Source: SSC3 sp963769585
GTDB lineage: Bacteria > Actinomycetota > Actinomycetes > Propionibacteriales > Nocardioidaceae
Length of the DNA: 64,000 nucleotides
Assembly: GCA_963769585.1 (NCBI GenBank)
Contig: CAVYMJ010000006.1
Location: 682,001 to 746,000 of the forward strand
Direction: 5' to 3'
Positions 7,637 to 16,049 of this stretch are shown here, one piece after another. The stretch's first letter is position 1, and every line of letters begins with the position of its first letter. Below the pieces are notes generated by a model, which was given only the letters and a program-made list of their open reading frames with translations, was not told the origin of the DNA and searched no databases. Made by a program: the position numbers and the translations under genes.

Positions 7637-8407
7637 ATGTGCGGTCGCTACGCCTCCTCACGGCGCCCTGAGGACCTCGTCGAAGAGTTCGAGATCGACA
7701 AGTCGGAGGTCAAGGAGTCGCTGGTGCCCGACTACAACGTCGCCCCGACCAAGCAGGTGTACGCCGTAGTCGAGCGCGCTCCCTCGCAGGCCAGCGGTGA
7801 GGTCCCGCCCGAGCGGCAGCTGCGCACGGTCAGATGGGGACTCGTCCCGTTCTGGGCCAAGGACCCCGCCATCGGCAACAAGATGATCAACGCGCGCATG
7901 GAGACTGTCGCTGAGAAGCCCGCCTTCAAGCAGCCTTTCGCCAAGCGTCGCTGCTTGCTCCCCGCCGACGGGTACTACGAGTGGTACACCCCGGACCCGG
8001 AGTCTGGGGCGAAGACCAAGTCGGGCAAGCCGGCCAAGCAGCCGTTCTTCATCCACCCCCGCGACGGATCCTCGATGGCGATGGCCGGGCTCTACGAGAT
8101 CTGGCGCGACCCGACGCGGGAGGACGACGACCCGCAGCGGTTCCTGTGGACAGCGACGGTGCTGACCACCACGGCCGAGGACGCGGTGGGGCAGATACAT
8201 GACCGGATGCCGCTGCTGGTCGAGCGCGAGCGTTGGGGTGCCTGGCTGGACCCGGCAGCCAAGGACAAGGAGGAGCTGCTGTCCCTGCTCGTCCCGGCCG
8301 CGCCGGGCCTGCTTGAGGCGTACCCGGTCTCCACTGCGGTCAACTCCGTGCGCAACAACGGCCCCGAGCTTGTCGAGCCCCTGGCGGTCGACGAGGCCTC
8401 GCGGTGA
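7637..8407 (+). CDS. Abasic-site processing protein, YedK/HMCES (SRAP) family
   Basis: This family caps abasic sites in single-stranded DNA through a thiazolidine link to Cys2, protecting forks. The protein has 256 residues. The start at 7637 is fixed by the need for Cys at position 2: it reads MCGRYASS, and an in-frame start two codons upstream would bury it. Other SRAP features are the NARMET-like segment INARMETVAEKPAF, the RRCLLPADGYYEW block and HDRMPLLV. The M. tuberculosis homologue, Rv3226c, lies beside aroA, matching the context here. Confidence 0.92.
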   Translation: MCGRYASSRRPEDLVEEFEIDKSEVKESLVPDYNVAPTKQVYAVVERAPSQASGEVPPERQLRTVRWGLVPFWAKDPAIGNKMINARMETVAEKPAFKQPFAKRRCLLPADGYYEWYTPDPESGAKTKSGKPAKQPFFIHPRDGSSMAMAGLYEIWRDPTREDDDPQRFLWTATVLTTTAEDAVGQIHDRMPLLVERERWGAWLDPAAKDKEELLSLLVPAAPGLLEAYPVSTAVNSVRNNGPELVEPLAVDEASR

Positions 8408-9069
8408 GCCAGGTCCGCACCATCGCCACCCCGCACGGCGACGCCCGGCTGCACACCGACCGGGCGCGGAGCCCGCTGGCCACCCTGGTGCTAGGGCACG
8501 GCGCCGGCGGCGGGGTCGACGCGGCCGACCTGGTGGCGCTGGCCGAGGCGCTGCCCCGGCAGGGTGTCTCGGTGGTCCGGTTCGAGCAGCCCTGGCGGGT
8601 CGCCGGTAAGAAGATCGCCCCGGCGCCCGCCGTCCTCGACAGCGGTTTGGTCGCGGCCGCGGACCAGCTGCGGCTGCGGACCCCGCTGGTGCTCGGCGGT
8701 CGCAGCGCCGGTGCCAGGTCGGCGTGCCGGACGGCCGAGCATCTAGGGGCCGCCGGCGTACTGGCCCTGTCGTTCCCGCTGCACCCGCCCGGCAAGCCCG
8801 AGCGTTCCCGGCTCGACGAGCTCGTCGCCGTGAAGGTTCCCGTCCTCGTCATCCAGGGCGAGAACGACCCTTTCGGTCGTCCCGCGGAGTTCCCGTCGAC
8901 GACGGTCATGGCCGTCGTACCGGGCGGGGACCACGGGCTCAAAGTGGCTAAAGGAGGGCCCGTAAGCCCGGAGGTCGCTCTCGGCCTGGTGGTCGAGGCT
9001 GCGCTGGAGTGGATCGTGCGAGACCTCGTCGGGAATGCCGCGACGAGGACCGACGTTCCAGGTAGGTGA
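8404..9069 (+). CDS. Alpha/beta hydrolase (dienelactone hydrolase/TEX30-like)
   Basis: The product has 221 residues, starting at GTG 8404 that overlaps the SRAP stop (GTGA), so translation is probably coupled. The oxyanion segment LGHGAGGGVD, the nucleophile elbow GGRSAGAR (Ser in GRSAG), the acid in QGENDPFG and the late His in GGDHGL make a complete catalytic triad. The substrate is unknown. The end of the gene contains the SigR-type promoter of the next gene. Confidence 0.8.
   Translation: MSQVRTIATPHGDARLHTDRARSPLATLVLGHGAGGGVDAADLVALAEALPRQGVSVVRFEQPWRVAGKKIAPAPAVLDSGLVAAADQLRLRTPLVLGGRSAGARSACRTAEHLGAAGVLALSFPLHPPGKPERSRLDELVAVKVPVLVIQGENDPFGRPAEFPSTTVMAVVPGGDHGLKVAKGGPVSPEVALGLVVEAALEWIVRDLVGNAATRTDVPGR
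9031..9057 (+). promoter_or_regulatory. SigR-type autoregulatory promoter
   Basis: GGGAAT at 9031-9036, exactly 18 bases, then GTT at 9055-9057. This matches the Streptomyces SigR consensus GGGAAT-N18-GTT. It lies inside the end of the hydrolase gene and upstream of sigR, so SigR probably drives its own transcription after thiol oxidation. Confidence 0.75.
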
Positions 9070-9177
9070 CATCGCCGAAAGTCCCAGGGAGAGGGTGTGC
9101 TCGCTACCTTGCCGTCCAGTGACGTTCGCAGCGCTGTCGCCGAGTCGGGCTTCGCCCTGCCGGTAGGCTGGGCGACG

Positions 9178-9789
9178 ATGTCTGACACCTCCGAGAGCGC
9201 ACCCACCGAGACCGAGGGCCAGCGCACCGCACGCTTCGAGCGCGACGCGCTGCCGTTCCTCGACCAGCTGTACTCCGCCGCGATGCGGATGACCCGGAAC
9301 CCCCAGGACGCCGAGGACCTCGTCCAGGAGACCTTCGCCAAGGCCTACGCCTCCTTCCACCAGTTCAAGGAGGGCACCAACCTCAAGGCCTGGCTGTACC
9401 GGATCCTCACCAACACGTTCATCAACACCTACCGCAAGAAGCAGCGCGAGCCCCAGCAGTCGATGGGCGAGGACATCGAGGACTGGCAGATCGCCCGTGC
9501 CGAGTCGCACACGTCCAGGGGCCTGAAGTCCGCTGAGATGGAGGCGCTCGAGCACCTCCCCGATAGTGACGTCAAGGACGCTCTGGCCAAGCTGCCCGAG
9601 GACTTCCGGCTCGCGGTCTACCTGGCCGACGTCGAGGGTTTCCCCTACAAGGAGATCGCGGAGATCATGCAGACGCCGATCGGCACCGTGATGTCGCGCC
9701 TCCACCGCGGCCGCCGCCAGCTCCGCGAGCTCCTAGCCGACTACGCCCGCGACCGCGGTGTCTCGGTAGCCAAGGGGGCCGCGTCATGA
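9178..9789 (+). CDS. sigR: Redox-responsive ECF sigma factor SigR/SigH
   Basis: The product has 203 residues. Region 2 includes NPQDAEDLVQETFAKAYASF and LKAWLYRILTNTFINTYRKK; region 4 includes ALAKLPEDFRLAVYLADVEG and an HTH ending in MSRLHRGRRQLR. These are the SigR/SigH hallmarks. It directs transcription of thiol-redox and protein-repair genes. The ATG at 9178 aligns with the usual start. The frame is open to a GTG at 9097 with GGGAGAGG before it, about 40 bases after the SigR promoter, so a 27-residue longer isoform is possible, like SigR-prime of Streptomyces. It overlaps rsrA by four bases. Confidence 0.95.
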   Translation: MSDTSESAPTETEGQRTARFERDALPFLDQLYSAAMRMTRNPQDAEDLVQETFAKAYASFHQFKEGTNLKAWLYRILTNTFINTYRKKQREPQQSMGEDIEDWQIARAESHTSRGLKSAEMEALEHLPDSDVKDALAKLPEDFRLAVYLADVEGFPYKEIAEIMQTPIGTVMSRLHRGRRQLRELLADYARDRGVSVAKGAAS

Positions 9790-10052
9790 GCTGCGGCAAG
9801 CACCACGAGACCGACTGCTCGGAGATCCTCGAACGCGTCTTCTCCTTCATCGACAACGAGCTCGATGAGGCGAACTGCGCTCAGATCCAGCAGCATCTGG
9901 ACGAGTGTGGCCCCTGTCTGCGCGAGTACGACCTCGAGTCCACGGTGAAGGCGCTGGTCAAGAAGTCGTGCGCCGAGCACGCCCCCGAGACCCTGCGCGA
10001 CAAGGTGCTGCTCTCGATCCGTCGGGTTCAGATCACGATCATCGACGAGTGA
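9786..10052 (+). CDS. rsrA: Zinc anti-sigma factor RsrA
   Basis: The product has 88 residues. It binds SigR in reducing conditions and releases it when disulfides form. Cysteines at 3, 11, 31, 41, 44 and 62 and His37 match the RsrA pattern; the core HLDECGPC supplies H37, C41 and C44. The ATG overlaps the sigR stop (ATGA), so the two are made together. Its own stop codon directly abuts the stop of the convergent gene, forming TGATCA. Confidence 0.95.
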   Translation: MSCGKHHETDCSEILERVFSFIDNELDEANCAQIQQHLDECGPCLREYDLESTVKALVKKSCAEHAPETLRDKVLLSIRRVQITIIDE

Positions 10053-10736
10053 TCACAGGAGCGCGTCCAGCGCGTCACTGACCAGCTCGCTGGGGGACGT
10101 GCCACGATCCTTGGCCGCCTCGAGCACACGAGACTCGACCGCCGTTGTCAGCAGCCGTGGCTCGGCGTCGACGTCGCTGCGGCGCCGGAACGCTCCCATG
10201 GCAGTGAGCACGACGGTACCGAGCACGTCGAGGATGGCGACAACGCCGAAGACCCGCCAGTACCAGTCGTCGAACCCGGAACCGTCGATGACCGCGATCG
10301 TGATCATCACCGCGACCACCGCGTCCGCCGCCAGTGTCGCGATCAGGCCGACGCCGATGCGGTGCTTGCCGGCGAGCGCCAGCAGCAACGAGGCCTGGGC
10401 CAGGGAGGCTGCGAAGGTTATGGCGACGGCGAGGGTCTTCCAGGGGAAGTCGCCGTCGAAGGAGGTGTTGCTCCACGTCATCACCAGGGCCATTGCGAAG
10501 GCCACGAGCGATACCAGGCCCCCCGCGGCGCCGAGCCACGCGAAGCGGTGCCCGGCCAAGGCGAGGTAGCACAGCATGGCGACCGACTCCACGCCGACGA
10601 TCACTGTCGTGAGCAGGATCCGGCCCTCGGTCTCGCCGAACTCACCGCCCGCCAGGAGCGCGATGATGCCCAGCAAGGCTGCCAGGGAGAACGACACGAT
10701 GACAGTGGTGGTGACCAGACGGCGTAGATCTTTCAT
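10053..10736 (-). CDS. Multi-pass membrane protein of unknown function
   Basis: The product has 227 residues from the ATG at 10736 (MKDLRRLVTT); a start 12 codons upstream (10772) is also open and neither has a clear ribosome site. About six hydrophobic segments follow, for example VIVSFSLAALLGIIALLAGG and ILLTTVIVGVESVAMLCYLAL. The soluble tail ends SRVLEAAKDRGTSPSELVSDALDALL, which looks like a short ribbon-helix-helix or amphipathic element. I do not recognise the family. It converges on rsrA with no spacing. Confidence 0.65.
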   Translation of the reverse strand: MKDLRRLVTTTVIVSFSLAALLGIIALLAGGEFGETEGRILLTTVIVGVESVAMLCYLALAGHRFAWLGAAGGLVSLVAFAMALVMTWSNTSFDGDFPWKTLAVAITFAASLAQASLLLALAGKHRIGVGLIATLAADAVVAVMITIAVIDGSGFDDWYWRVFGVVAILDVLGTVVLTAMGAFRRRSDVDAEPRLLTTAVESRVLEAAKDRGTSPSELVSDALDALL

Positions 10737-10794
10737 GGGTCCGATCGTGTCACGCTCCGGCGTCCCGGCCATGAGTCCGGGTACTCAAATGCAG

Positions 10795-10828
10795 GAAGAC
10801 CCCGTGCCCGTCCGGGCTCGGGGTCTTC
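10795..10828 (-). terminator. Hairpin terminator after the bL37 gene
   Basis: GAAGACCCCG-T-GCCC-GTCC-GGGC-T-CGGGGTCTTC forms a 10+4 base-pair stem with one T-T mismatch. It lies 21 bases past the bL37 stop on the minus strand. Confidence 0.65.
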
Positions 10829-10849
10829 TGTGATGTCGCGGCAAGAAGG

Positions 10850-10924
10850 TCAGGCGTTGGGGCGCTTGCCGTGGTTCGCGGCCTTCTTCTTGCGGGCGCG
10901 ACGCTTGCGGCCGGTCTTACCCAT
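10850..10924 (-). CDS. Ribosomal protein bL37 (24 residues)
   Basis: The gene is too short for normal gene finders. ATG 10922-10924 is preceded by GAAGGAGCACACC, a strong ribosome site, and the product begins MGKTGRKRRARKKK and ends NHGKRPNA. The protein is almost entirely basic. The NHGKRPN ending and length match the 24-residue bL37 found in mycobacterial 50S subunits. bS22 was considered, but that protein is longer and has a different sequence. A hairpin terminator follows. Confidence 0.75.
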   Translation of the reverse strand: MGKTGRKRRARKKKAANHGKRPNA

Positions 10925-11015
10925 GGTGTGCTCCTTCAAGCTCAGGTGATCCGCCATTGTCGCAAACATCGATGCCGGAGTGCGAATCGGCCGTCCGGTG
11001 AGCGAGGATGACGCC

Positions 11016-11396
11016 ATGCAGAAGGGGCTTACCAGCACGATCGAGTGTGTGGTCACCGGGGCGGACACCGCGGTGGCCCTCGGCTCGGGTGACCTCCCGG
11101 TCCTCGGCACGCCCCGACTCCTCGCGTGGATGGAGCAGGCGACCTGTGCCGCCATCGCCGACTCGCTGCCGTCGGGCCAGACCAGCGTCGGAACCAGGGT
11201 CACGGTCGAGCACCGGGCGGCCTCGGCCCCCGGCTCCCACGTCACGGTGCTGGCGACCGTCAAACACGTGGACGGCCGCCTCTTGAGGTTCGAGGTCGTT
11301 GCCACCGACGGCCACTCCGGAGTGATGCTCGGCCACGGGGAGATCACCCGGGTCGTCGTCGACCGCGGACGGTTCCTGGCGCGCGTGACGGGTTAG
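11016..11396 (+). CDS. Hotdog thioesterase of the fluoroacetyl-CoA thioesterase (FlK) type
   Basis: The product has 126 residues from the ATG at 11016 (MQKGLTST); the frame is open 12 codons further upstream. T32, E40 and H66 reproduce the spacing of the FlK catalytic triad (Thr42, Glu50, His76), and a Gly sits seven residues before the His (VGTRVTVEH) as in FlK. The fold should be a dimeric hotdog that hydrolyses acyl-CoA. Most actinobacteria with such proteins do not make fluoroacetate, so the natural substrate is uncertain. Confidence 0.8.
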   Translation: MQKGLTSTIECVVTGADTAVALGSGDLPVLGTPRLLAWMEQATCAAIADSLPSGQTSVGTRVTVEHRAASAPGSHVTVLATVKHVDGRLLRFEVVATDGHSGVMLGHGEITRVVVDRGRFLARVTG

Positions 11397-11412
11397 CCGG
11401 GCCGCAGCCGGC

Positions 11413-13107
11413 TCAGACCCCGAACGTGCTCCGGGGGTAGGTCGCGGCGACGTCGGTGATGACGTTGACCAGGTACGGCGCGTCGGCTGCGAAGGCACGG
11501 TCGATCGCAGCACCGATCTGCCGCGGGTCCGTGACCGTCTCGCCGCCACCGCCGAGTGCTGTGACTACCTGGTCGTAGCGGGTCCGGGGAGCGAGATCGG
11601 CCACCACGTCGTAGCCATACAGCATCTGCATCGGCCCCTTCTCCAGCGCCCAAGCCGAGTTGTTCCCGCAGATCATCACGACCGGCAGGCGATGGCGCAC
11701 CAAGGTGTCGACGTCCATCAGCGACATCCCTGCTGCCCCGTCGCCGAGCATCAGGACGACCTGCGCGGAGGGGCGGGCGATGCGGGCGCCGATAGCGGCA
11801 CCCAGCCCTGCTCCAAGGCAGCCGTACGGTCCTGGGTCCAGCCAGCCGCCGGGGCGGCTGGGCTCGATGAACTTGCCGGCGAACGAGACGAAGTCGCCAC
11901 CGTCGCCGATCACGACGGCATCGTCGGCCAGCCGGGGGAGCAGCTCTCCGTAGATGCGCGCGGGATGGATCGGGTCGGCCTCAGCGCCCAGCAGTGAGCG
12001 GTCGCGTGAGGCCGCGGCCTTGGCCGTCTCCTGCAGCTCTGTCACCCAACCGGACCAGTCGGGCCGCTGTGGCCGGCGCTCGAAGGCCTCCGCGACTCCG
12101 CGCAGGACCAGCGTCAGGTCGCCGTACGCCGAGGTCGCGAGCGGCGCGTGCCCGGCGATCCCCCCGGCCGAGTCGGCCAGATGAACCACGAGCGCCGGGT
12201 CGGTGCCGTCCTTCCCGCCGAACGAGCCGTAGGAGAGCCGGAAGTCCAGGGGAGTGCCGACCACGATGGCCAGGTCGCACTGGCCGAGGGCGGCACCGCG
12301 GGCCTTGGTCATCAGCAGCGGATGGCCGCCGGGCACGACTCCCCGGCCCATTCCGTTGGTGACCGTGGGGAGCCCGAGAGTCTCCACGAGTTCGCGCGCT
12401 GCCACCTCGGCGCCGTCCGCCCACACGTCCGAGCCGATCACCAACACCGGTCGCCGGGCCTCGGCCAGGAGCCGCCCCACCTCGTCGAGAGCATCGCTGT
12501 CCGGCTCCGCCGGCTGCGGTGGCACGAAGCCCGGCCGCGCCACCGTCGAGCGGTCGAAGAAGACGTCCATCGGTACGTCGACGAAGGTCGGTCCACGATG
12601 CGGCGACCGGGCTGTCGTGAACGCCACGTCGATGGCGGCGGCGACCTGCAGCTTGTCGTGCACGGTCCTGGCCAGCTTGGTGACCGGCTGGAGCAGCGGC
12701 ACGTGGTCGAGCTCCTGGAGGCTGCCCATGCCCCACTTGCCGTCCGGGGCGCGGCCACCGACCACGACCAGCGGCGCACCGCTGAACGACGCCTGCGTGA
12801 GCGCGCTGACGCCGTTGGTGATCCCAGGTCCGGCCGTCAGGACCGCCAGCCCAGGGGTTCGGGTCAGCTTGCCGACCGCCTCAGCGGCGAAGACCGCCGT
12901 CTGCTCGTGGCGCACGTCGAGCAGCCTCATCTGCGGCTCCGCGTTGACCGCGCCGTCGTACATCGGGAAGACGTGGGCTCCACTGAGCGTGAACATCGTC
13001 TCGACACCGTGGGCCTGAGCGACCGCCACTGCATGGTCTCCGCCGTGCCCGTCGACAGGGGTCCCGCTGGCTGTGTCCTGGATCGGGGAGGCCGTGGCGT
13101 CGGTCAT
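11413..13107 (-). CDS. Acetolactate synthase-like thiamine diphosphate enzyme (IlvG type)
   Basis: The product has 564 residues with the three-domain ThDP layout. The activating Glu is in DVRHEQTAVFAAEA, the central domain follows, and the ThDP/Mg motif GDGAAGMSLMDVDTLVRH ends with ICGNN. It most resembles the mycobacterial IlvG group, including FTLSGAHVFPMYDG and WLDPGPYGCLG. No regulatory subunit or other ilv gene is nearby, so it may not be the main biosynthetic enzyme; another 2-keto acid decarboxylase/carboligase role is possible. Confidence 0.8.
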   Translation of the reverse strand: MTDATASPIQDTASGTPVDGHGGDHAVAVAQAHGVETMFTLSGAHVFPMYDGAVNAEPQMRLLDVRHEQTAVFAAEAVGKLTRTPGLAVLTAGPGITNGVSALTQASFSGAPLVVVGGRAPDGKWGMGSLQELDHVPLLQPVTKLARTVHDKLQVAAAIDVAFTTARSPHRGPTFVDVPMDVFFDRSTVARPGFVPPQPAEPDSDALDEVGRLLAEARRPVLVIGSDVWADGAEVAARELVETLGLPTVTNGMGRGVVPGGHPLLMTKARGAALGQCDLAIVVGTPLDFRLSYGSFGGKDGTDPALVVHLADSAGGIAGHAPLATSAYGDLTLVLRGVAEAFERRPQRPDWSGWVTELQETAKAAASRDRSLLGAEADPIHPARIYGELLPRLADDAVVIGDGGDFVSFAGKFIEPSRPGGWLDPGPYGCLGAGLGAAIGARIARPSAQVVLMLGDGAAGMSLMDVDTLVRHRLPVVMICGNNSAWALEKGPMQMLYGYDVVADLAPRTRYDQVVTALGGGGETVTDPRQIGAAIDRAFAADAPYLVNVITDVAATYPRSTFGV

Positions 13108-13363
13108 GCTGGCAACCTACCGGCCACCACGAGGCTGACGTCAGGGTGTCCCGCGCCGCAAGGCGTTCGCGAGGTGGTCCAGGGCCGGCCCCCCGCACGG
13201 TCGGCGCGATGCGGCCCTTGGGTGTCCGCGAACGCCCGAGGGCCAGCGTCCCTGGGGTGGCTGCCGGACGTTGTCGCGAGCCTCGACGCTGAAGGCCACC
13301 GAGAGGCCGCAGCCAACGCGACCGCCCGCCGAGCAGGCGTGCCCTCGGGCAACCCAGGGCTAC

Positions 13364-14191
13364 CTACAGGTACCTGAGGTTGGTCCGCTTCAGCCCCGTG
13401 ATGAGCGAGAGGAGCAGGTCGGCCCGGCAGGAGGGGGGCTGGGGTGACAGTGCCAGCTGGAGGTGCAGGGCTCGCAGGAACCACTGCACGTTCCCGGTCA
13501 CGACAGAGTGGTCCCCCTGCGGGTGCGGCGTTGCGGCCTCGGACAACCGAGCCACCCAGGGGTCGAGCACGTCCATGGTGAGCACGTCACGGCGCAGGAT
13601 GGTCATGGTGGCGGCAGCAAGGCGGTCGTCCTCGCCGTTGGTCAGCCGCGCCTCGGTGGGCTCGCTCAGGCGGTCGGCGATCACGTCGAGCAGGACGGTG
13701 AGCTCCAGCCGGTTGATCGCGGACGAGCCCGCGAGGGCCGCGAGCGCCTCCGCGCCGTGGGCGACTGCCAGTCCCATGCCCTTTCCCGGGACATGGCCTC
13801 GAAGGTCACGCTCGCGCACCAGCCAGCTCATCAGCCGGTCGCCCCACCGCAGCACGGTGTCCGCAGGGATCAGGTGTGCGGCGTTGTCGCGTGCGATGCA
13901 CTCGGTGAGCACCTTCGCGGAGTAGCTGCGCCGGAAGACGGTGTCCGACGACGTCGTACCCAGGCCGATCACCAGGCCCGCCGCCATACCGTCGCCCAGG
14001 CCCTCGAGCAGCTCGTCGTAGACGCCCTCGGCGATCCAGGCAGACAGCGTGCCGAAGGCGATGTCCTCGCGGATGTAGGGGTCGGAGTTCCCGAGCAGCG
14101 AGGTGAGCTCGGTGGTCAGCTCGGCGAGCGGCCGGTCCGAGGGAACGCGGTGGCCGTCTGCCGCCACCTGCTCCCAGAAAGCCGACTCCAT
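13364..14191 (-). CDS. DUF2785 domain protein
   Basis: The product has 275 residues from the ATG at 14191 (MESAFWEQVAADGHRVP). Segments such as DPYIREDIAFGTLSAWI, VLRWGDRLMSWLVRERDLRG and GWG-type helices (HGAEALAALAG) match DUF2785, a helical repeat-like protein of unknown role common in actinobacteria. The upstream open frame antisense to pdtaS is a shadow. It is divergent from pdtaS with only 46 bases between starts. The 256 bases downstream (13108-13363) show nothing recognisable. Confidence 0.75.
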   Translation of the reverse strand: MESAFWEQVAADGHRVPSDRPLAELTTELTSLLGNSDPYIREDIAFGTLSAWIAEGVYDELLEGLGDGMAAGLVIGLGTTSSDTVFRRSYSAKVLTECIARDNAAHLIPADTVLRWGDRLMSWLVRERDLRGHVPGKGMGLAVAHGAEALAALAGSSAINRLELTVLLDVIADRLSEPTEARLTNGEDDRLAAATMTILRRDVLTMDVLDPWVARLSEAATPHPQGDHSVVTGNVQWFLRALHLQLALSPQPPSCRADLLLSLITGLKRTNLRYL

Positions 14192-14237
14192 GTCACCTAT
14201 CCTGCCATTGCCTGCCCGAGGTCCTACAGTGACCCAC

Positions 14238-15701
14238 GTGGCGTCGCTCAACGAGATCGTGCGGGCGCATACCGACCTGTCCGAGGACGACGTCGCGTGG
14301 CTCCAGCTCCTCGCTGCCGACTGGCAGATCATCGCCGACCTCTCGTTCGCCGATCTCGTGCTCTGGCTCCCCGACCGGGACGGCACCGGCTACTGGGCAG
14401 GCGCGCAGATCCGGCCCACGACCGGTCCGACGGCCTATGTGGACGACCTGATCGGAGCGTTCCTCCCGAGGGGGAAGCGGTTCCTGCTCGATGCCGCCCT
14501 CGACCAGGGGAGGGTCGCTCGTGAGGGTGACCCCGAGTGGCGCGACGACGTGCCGGTGCGGGTGGAGGCGATCCCGGTCCGTCGCGGCAGCGAGATCCTG
14601 GCGGTGGTCGCCCGCAATACCAACCTCCTCGGAGTTCGTACACCGTCACGGTTGGAGCTGGCGTACCTGCAGACGGCGACCGACCTGACCCAGATGATCA
14701 GCAACGGGCTGTTCCCCTACGACGTCCAGCGGTCCGACCATGCTGACTCGCCACGCGTCGGTGACGGCTTCATCCGGGTCGACGCGGCGGGCAAGGTGGT
14801 CTACGCCAGCCCGAACGCGCTCTCGGTCTACCGGCGGCTGGGGCTGACCACCGACCTGACCGGGCTCAACCTCGCCGACACCACGCGTGAGCTGGTGACG
14901 GCGAACCGCCGTCCGGACGAGGAGTCGCTGAGCGCTGTGCTCGGCGGCAAGATGCCGCGGGAGGCCGAGCTCGGGGACGGCCAGACCGTGGTCATCTTCC
15001 GGTCGATCCCGCTACGCCCTACCGGCATCCAGCTCGGCGGTGTGGTGCTGCTCCGCGATGTCACTGACCTGCGACGCCGGGACCGCGAGCTGATCACCAA
15101 GGACGCGACCATCCGGGAGATCCATCACCGGGTGAAGAACAACCTGCAGACCGTCGCCGCTCTGCTCCGCCTGCAGGCGCGACGGATCGGGAGCACCGAG
15201 GGCCGGGCCGCCCTGGAGGAGGCGGTACGACGGGTCGGGTCGATCGCCATCGTGCACGAGACGCTGAGCACGGCCTTCGACGAGAACGTCGACTTCGACG
15301 AGGTCGCCGACCGGCTACGGATCATGGTCAGCGAGGTGGGCTCGTCGGGGGCAGAGGTGCGCACCAGCCGCGAGGGCACCTTCGGAACCCTGCCCTCGGA
15401 GGTGGCCACGCCGCTCGCGATGGTGCTGACCGAGGTGCTGCAGAACGCCGTCACGCACGGCTTGGGCGAGAGCGCCGGCCGGATCGTGGTCCTGGCCGAC
15501 CGACGCGTCGGGCGGCTGCACGTGCAGGTCGACGACAACGGGCGCGGGCTACCGGAGAGCTTCGACCTCGATGGCTCGACCAGTCTTGGCCTGTCCATCG
15601 TCAGAACCTTGGTCGAGTCCGAGCTCGACGGTCAGCTGGAGATCGGGGCAGCGCCAGGCGGTGGCACCAGGGTCGTCCTGGATATCCCGGTGCGCGGCTG
15701 A
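14238..15701 (+). CDS. pdtaS: PdtaS-type sensor histidine kinase
   Basis: The product has 487 residues. The N-terminal GAF-like region (LAADWQIIADLSFADLVLWL) is followed by a PAS domain (GDGFIRVDAAGKVVYASPNA), a HisKA_2 dimerisation region and an HATPase. The phosphorylated His is H296 or H297 in REIHHRVKNNLQT. The ATP site shows VLTEVLQNAVTHG and DDNGRGLP. GTG at 14238 is preferred; GTG 14229 is also in frame. In mycobacteria PdtaS signals to the ANTAR antiterminator PdtaR, which is not in this window. The adjacency to whiB1 (tail to tail, two bases apart) is the same as Rv3220c-Rv3219. Confidence 0.93.
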   Translation: MASLNEIVRAHTDLSEDDVAWLQLLAADWQIIADLSFADLVLWLPDRDGTGYWAGAQIRPTTGPTAYVDDLIGAFLPRGKRFLLDAALDQGRVAREGDPEWRDDVPVRVEAIPVRRGSEILAVVARNTNLLGVRTPSRLELAYLQTATDLTQMISNGLFPYDVQRSDHADSPRVGDGFIRVDAAGKVVYASPNALSVYRRLGLTTDLTGLNLADTTRELVTANRRPDEESLSAVLGGKMPREAELGDGQTVVIFRSIPLRPTGIQLGGVVLLRDVTDLRRRDRELITKDATIREIHHRVKNNLQTVAALLRLQARRIGSTEGRAALEEAVRRVGSIAIVHETLSTAFDENVDFDEVADRLRIMVSEVGSSGAEVRTSREGTFGTLPSEVATPLAMVLTEVLQNAVTHGLGESAGRIVVLADRRVGRLHVQVDDNGRGLPESFDLDGSTSLGLSIVRTLVESELDGQLEIGAAPGGGTRVVLDIPVRG

Positions 15702-15703
15702 GC

Positions 15704-15955
15704 TTAGGCCGTCCGGACCCGAGCCCTGGCGTTACGGCGCTTGAGCGCGCGGCGCTCGTCCTCGGAGAGGCCACCCCAGACACCGTGGTCCTGACCCGCC
15801 TCGAGCGCCCACGCGAGACACTGTTCGCGCACCTCGCACCGTCGGCACACCTGCTTGGCCTCCTCGATCTGGAGGAGGGCAGGACCGGTGTTGCCGATCG
15901 GGAAGAACAGCTCCGGGTCCTCGTCGAGGCACGCAGAGCGGTGGCGCCAATCCAT
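15704..15955 (-). CDS. whiB1: WhiB1 iron-sulfur regulator
   Basis: The product has 83 residues. It carries a [4Fe-4S] cluster on C9, C37, C40 and C46 (ACLD, VCRRCEVREQC), the GVWGG turn and a basic ALKRRNARARVR tail for DNA binding. The sequence is very close in layout to M. tuberculosis WhiB1, which binds the primary sigma factor and responds to nitric oxide. Its upstream region (15956-16234) includes a CRP-like site. Confidence 0.95.
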   Translation of the reverse strand: MDWRHRSACLDEDPELFFPIGNTGPALLQIEEAKQVCRRCEVREQCLAWALEAGQDHGVWGGLSEDERRALKRRNARARVRTA

Positions 15956-16033
15956 GGCGGAGAGCTCCTCTATCTGTTTCGGTCCGTGCCAGCCGTCTTT
16001 CGGCGGGCCGCGGAAGTCGGTTCCAGCCTATCT

Positions 16034-16049
16034 TGTGAACGCTTTCACG
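16034..16049 (-). promoter_or_regulatory. CRP-like operator upstream of whiB1
   Basis: TGTGA-ACGCTT-TCACG matches the CRP consensus TGTGA-N6-TCACA with one mismatch. The dyad extends to CTTGTGAA/TTCACGAG. It lies about 80-95 bases before the whiB1 start; in mycobacteria whiB1 is a direct target of the cAMP receptor protein. Confidence 0.65.

Noticed and set aside
13108..13363. Possible 126-codon gene in the gap before DUF2785
   Set aside because: No family match, no ribosome site and it overlaps the end of the DUF2785 gene in another frame.
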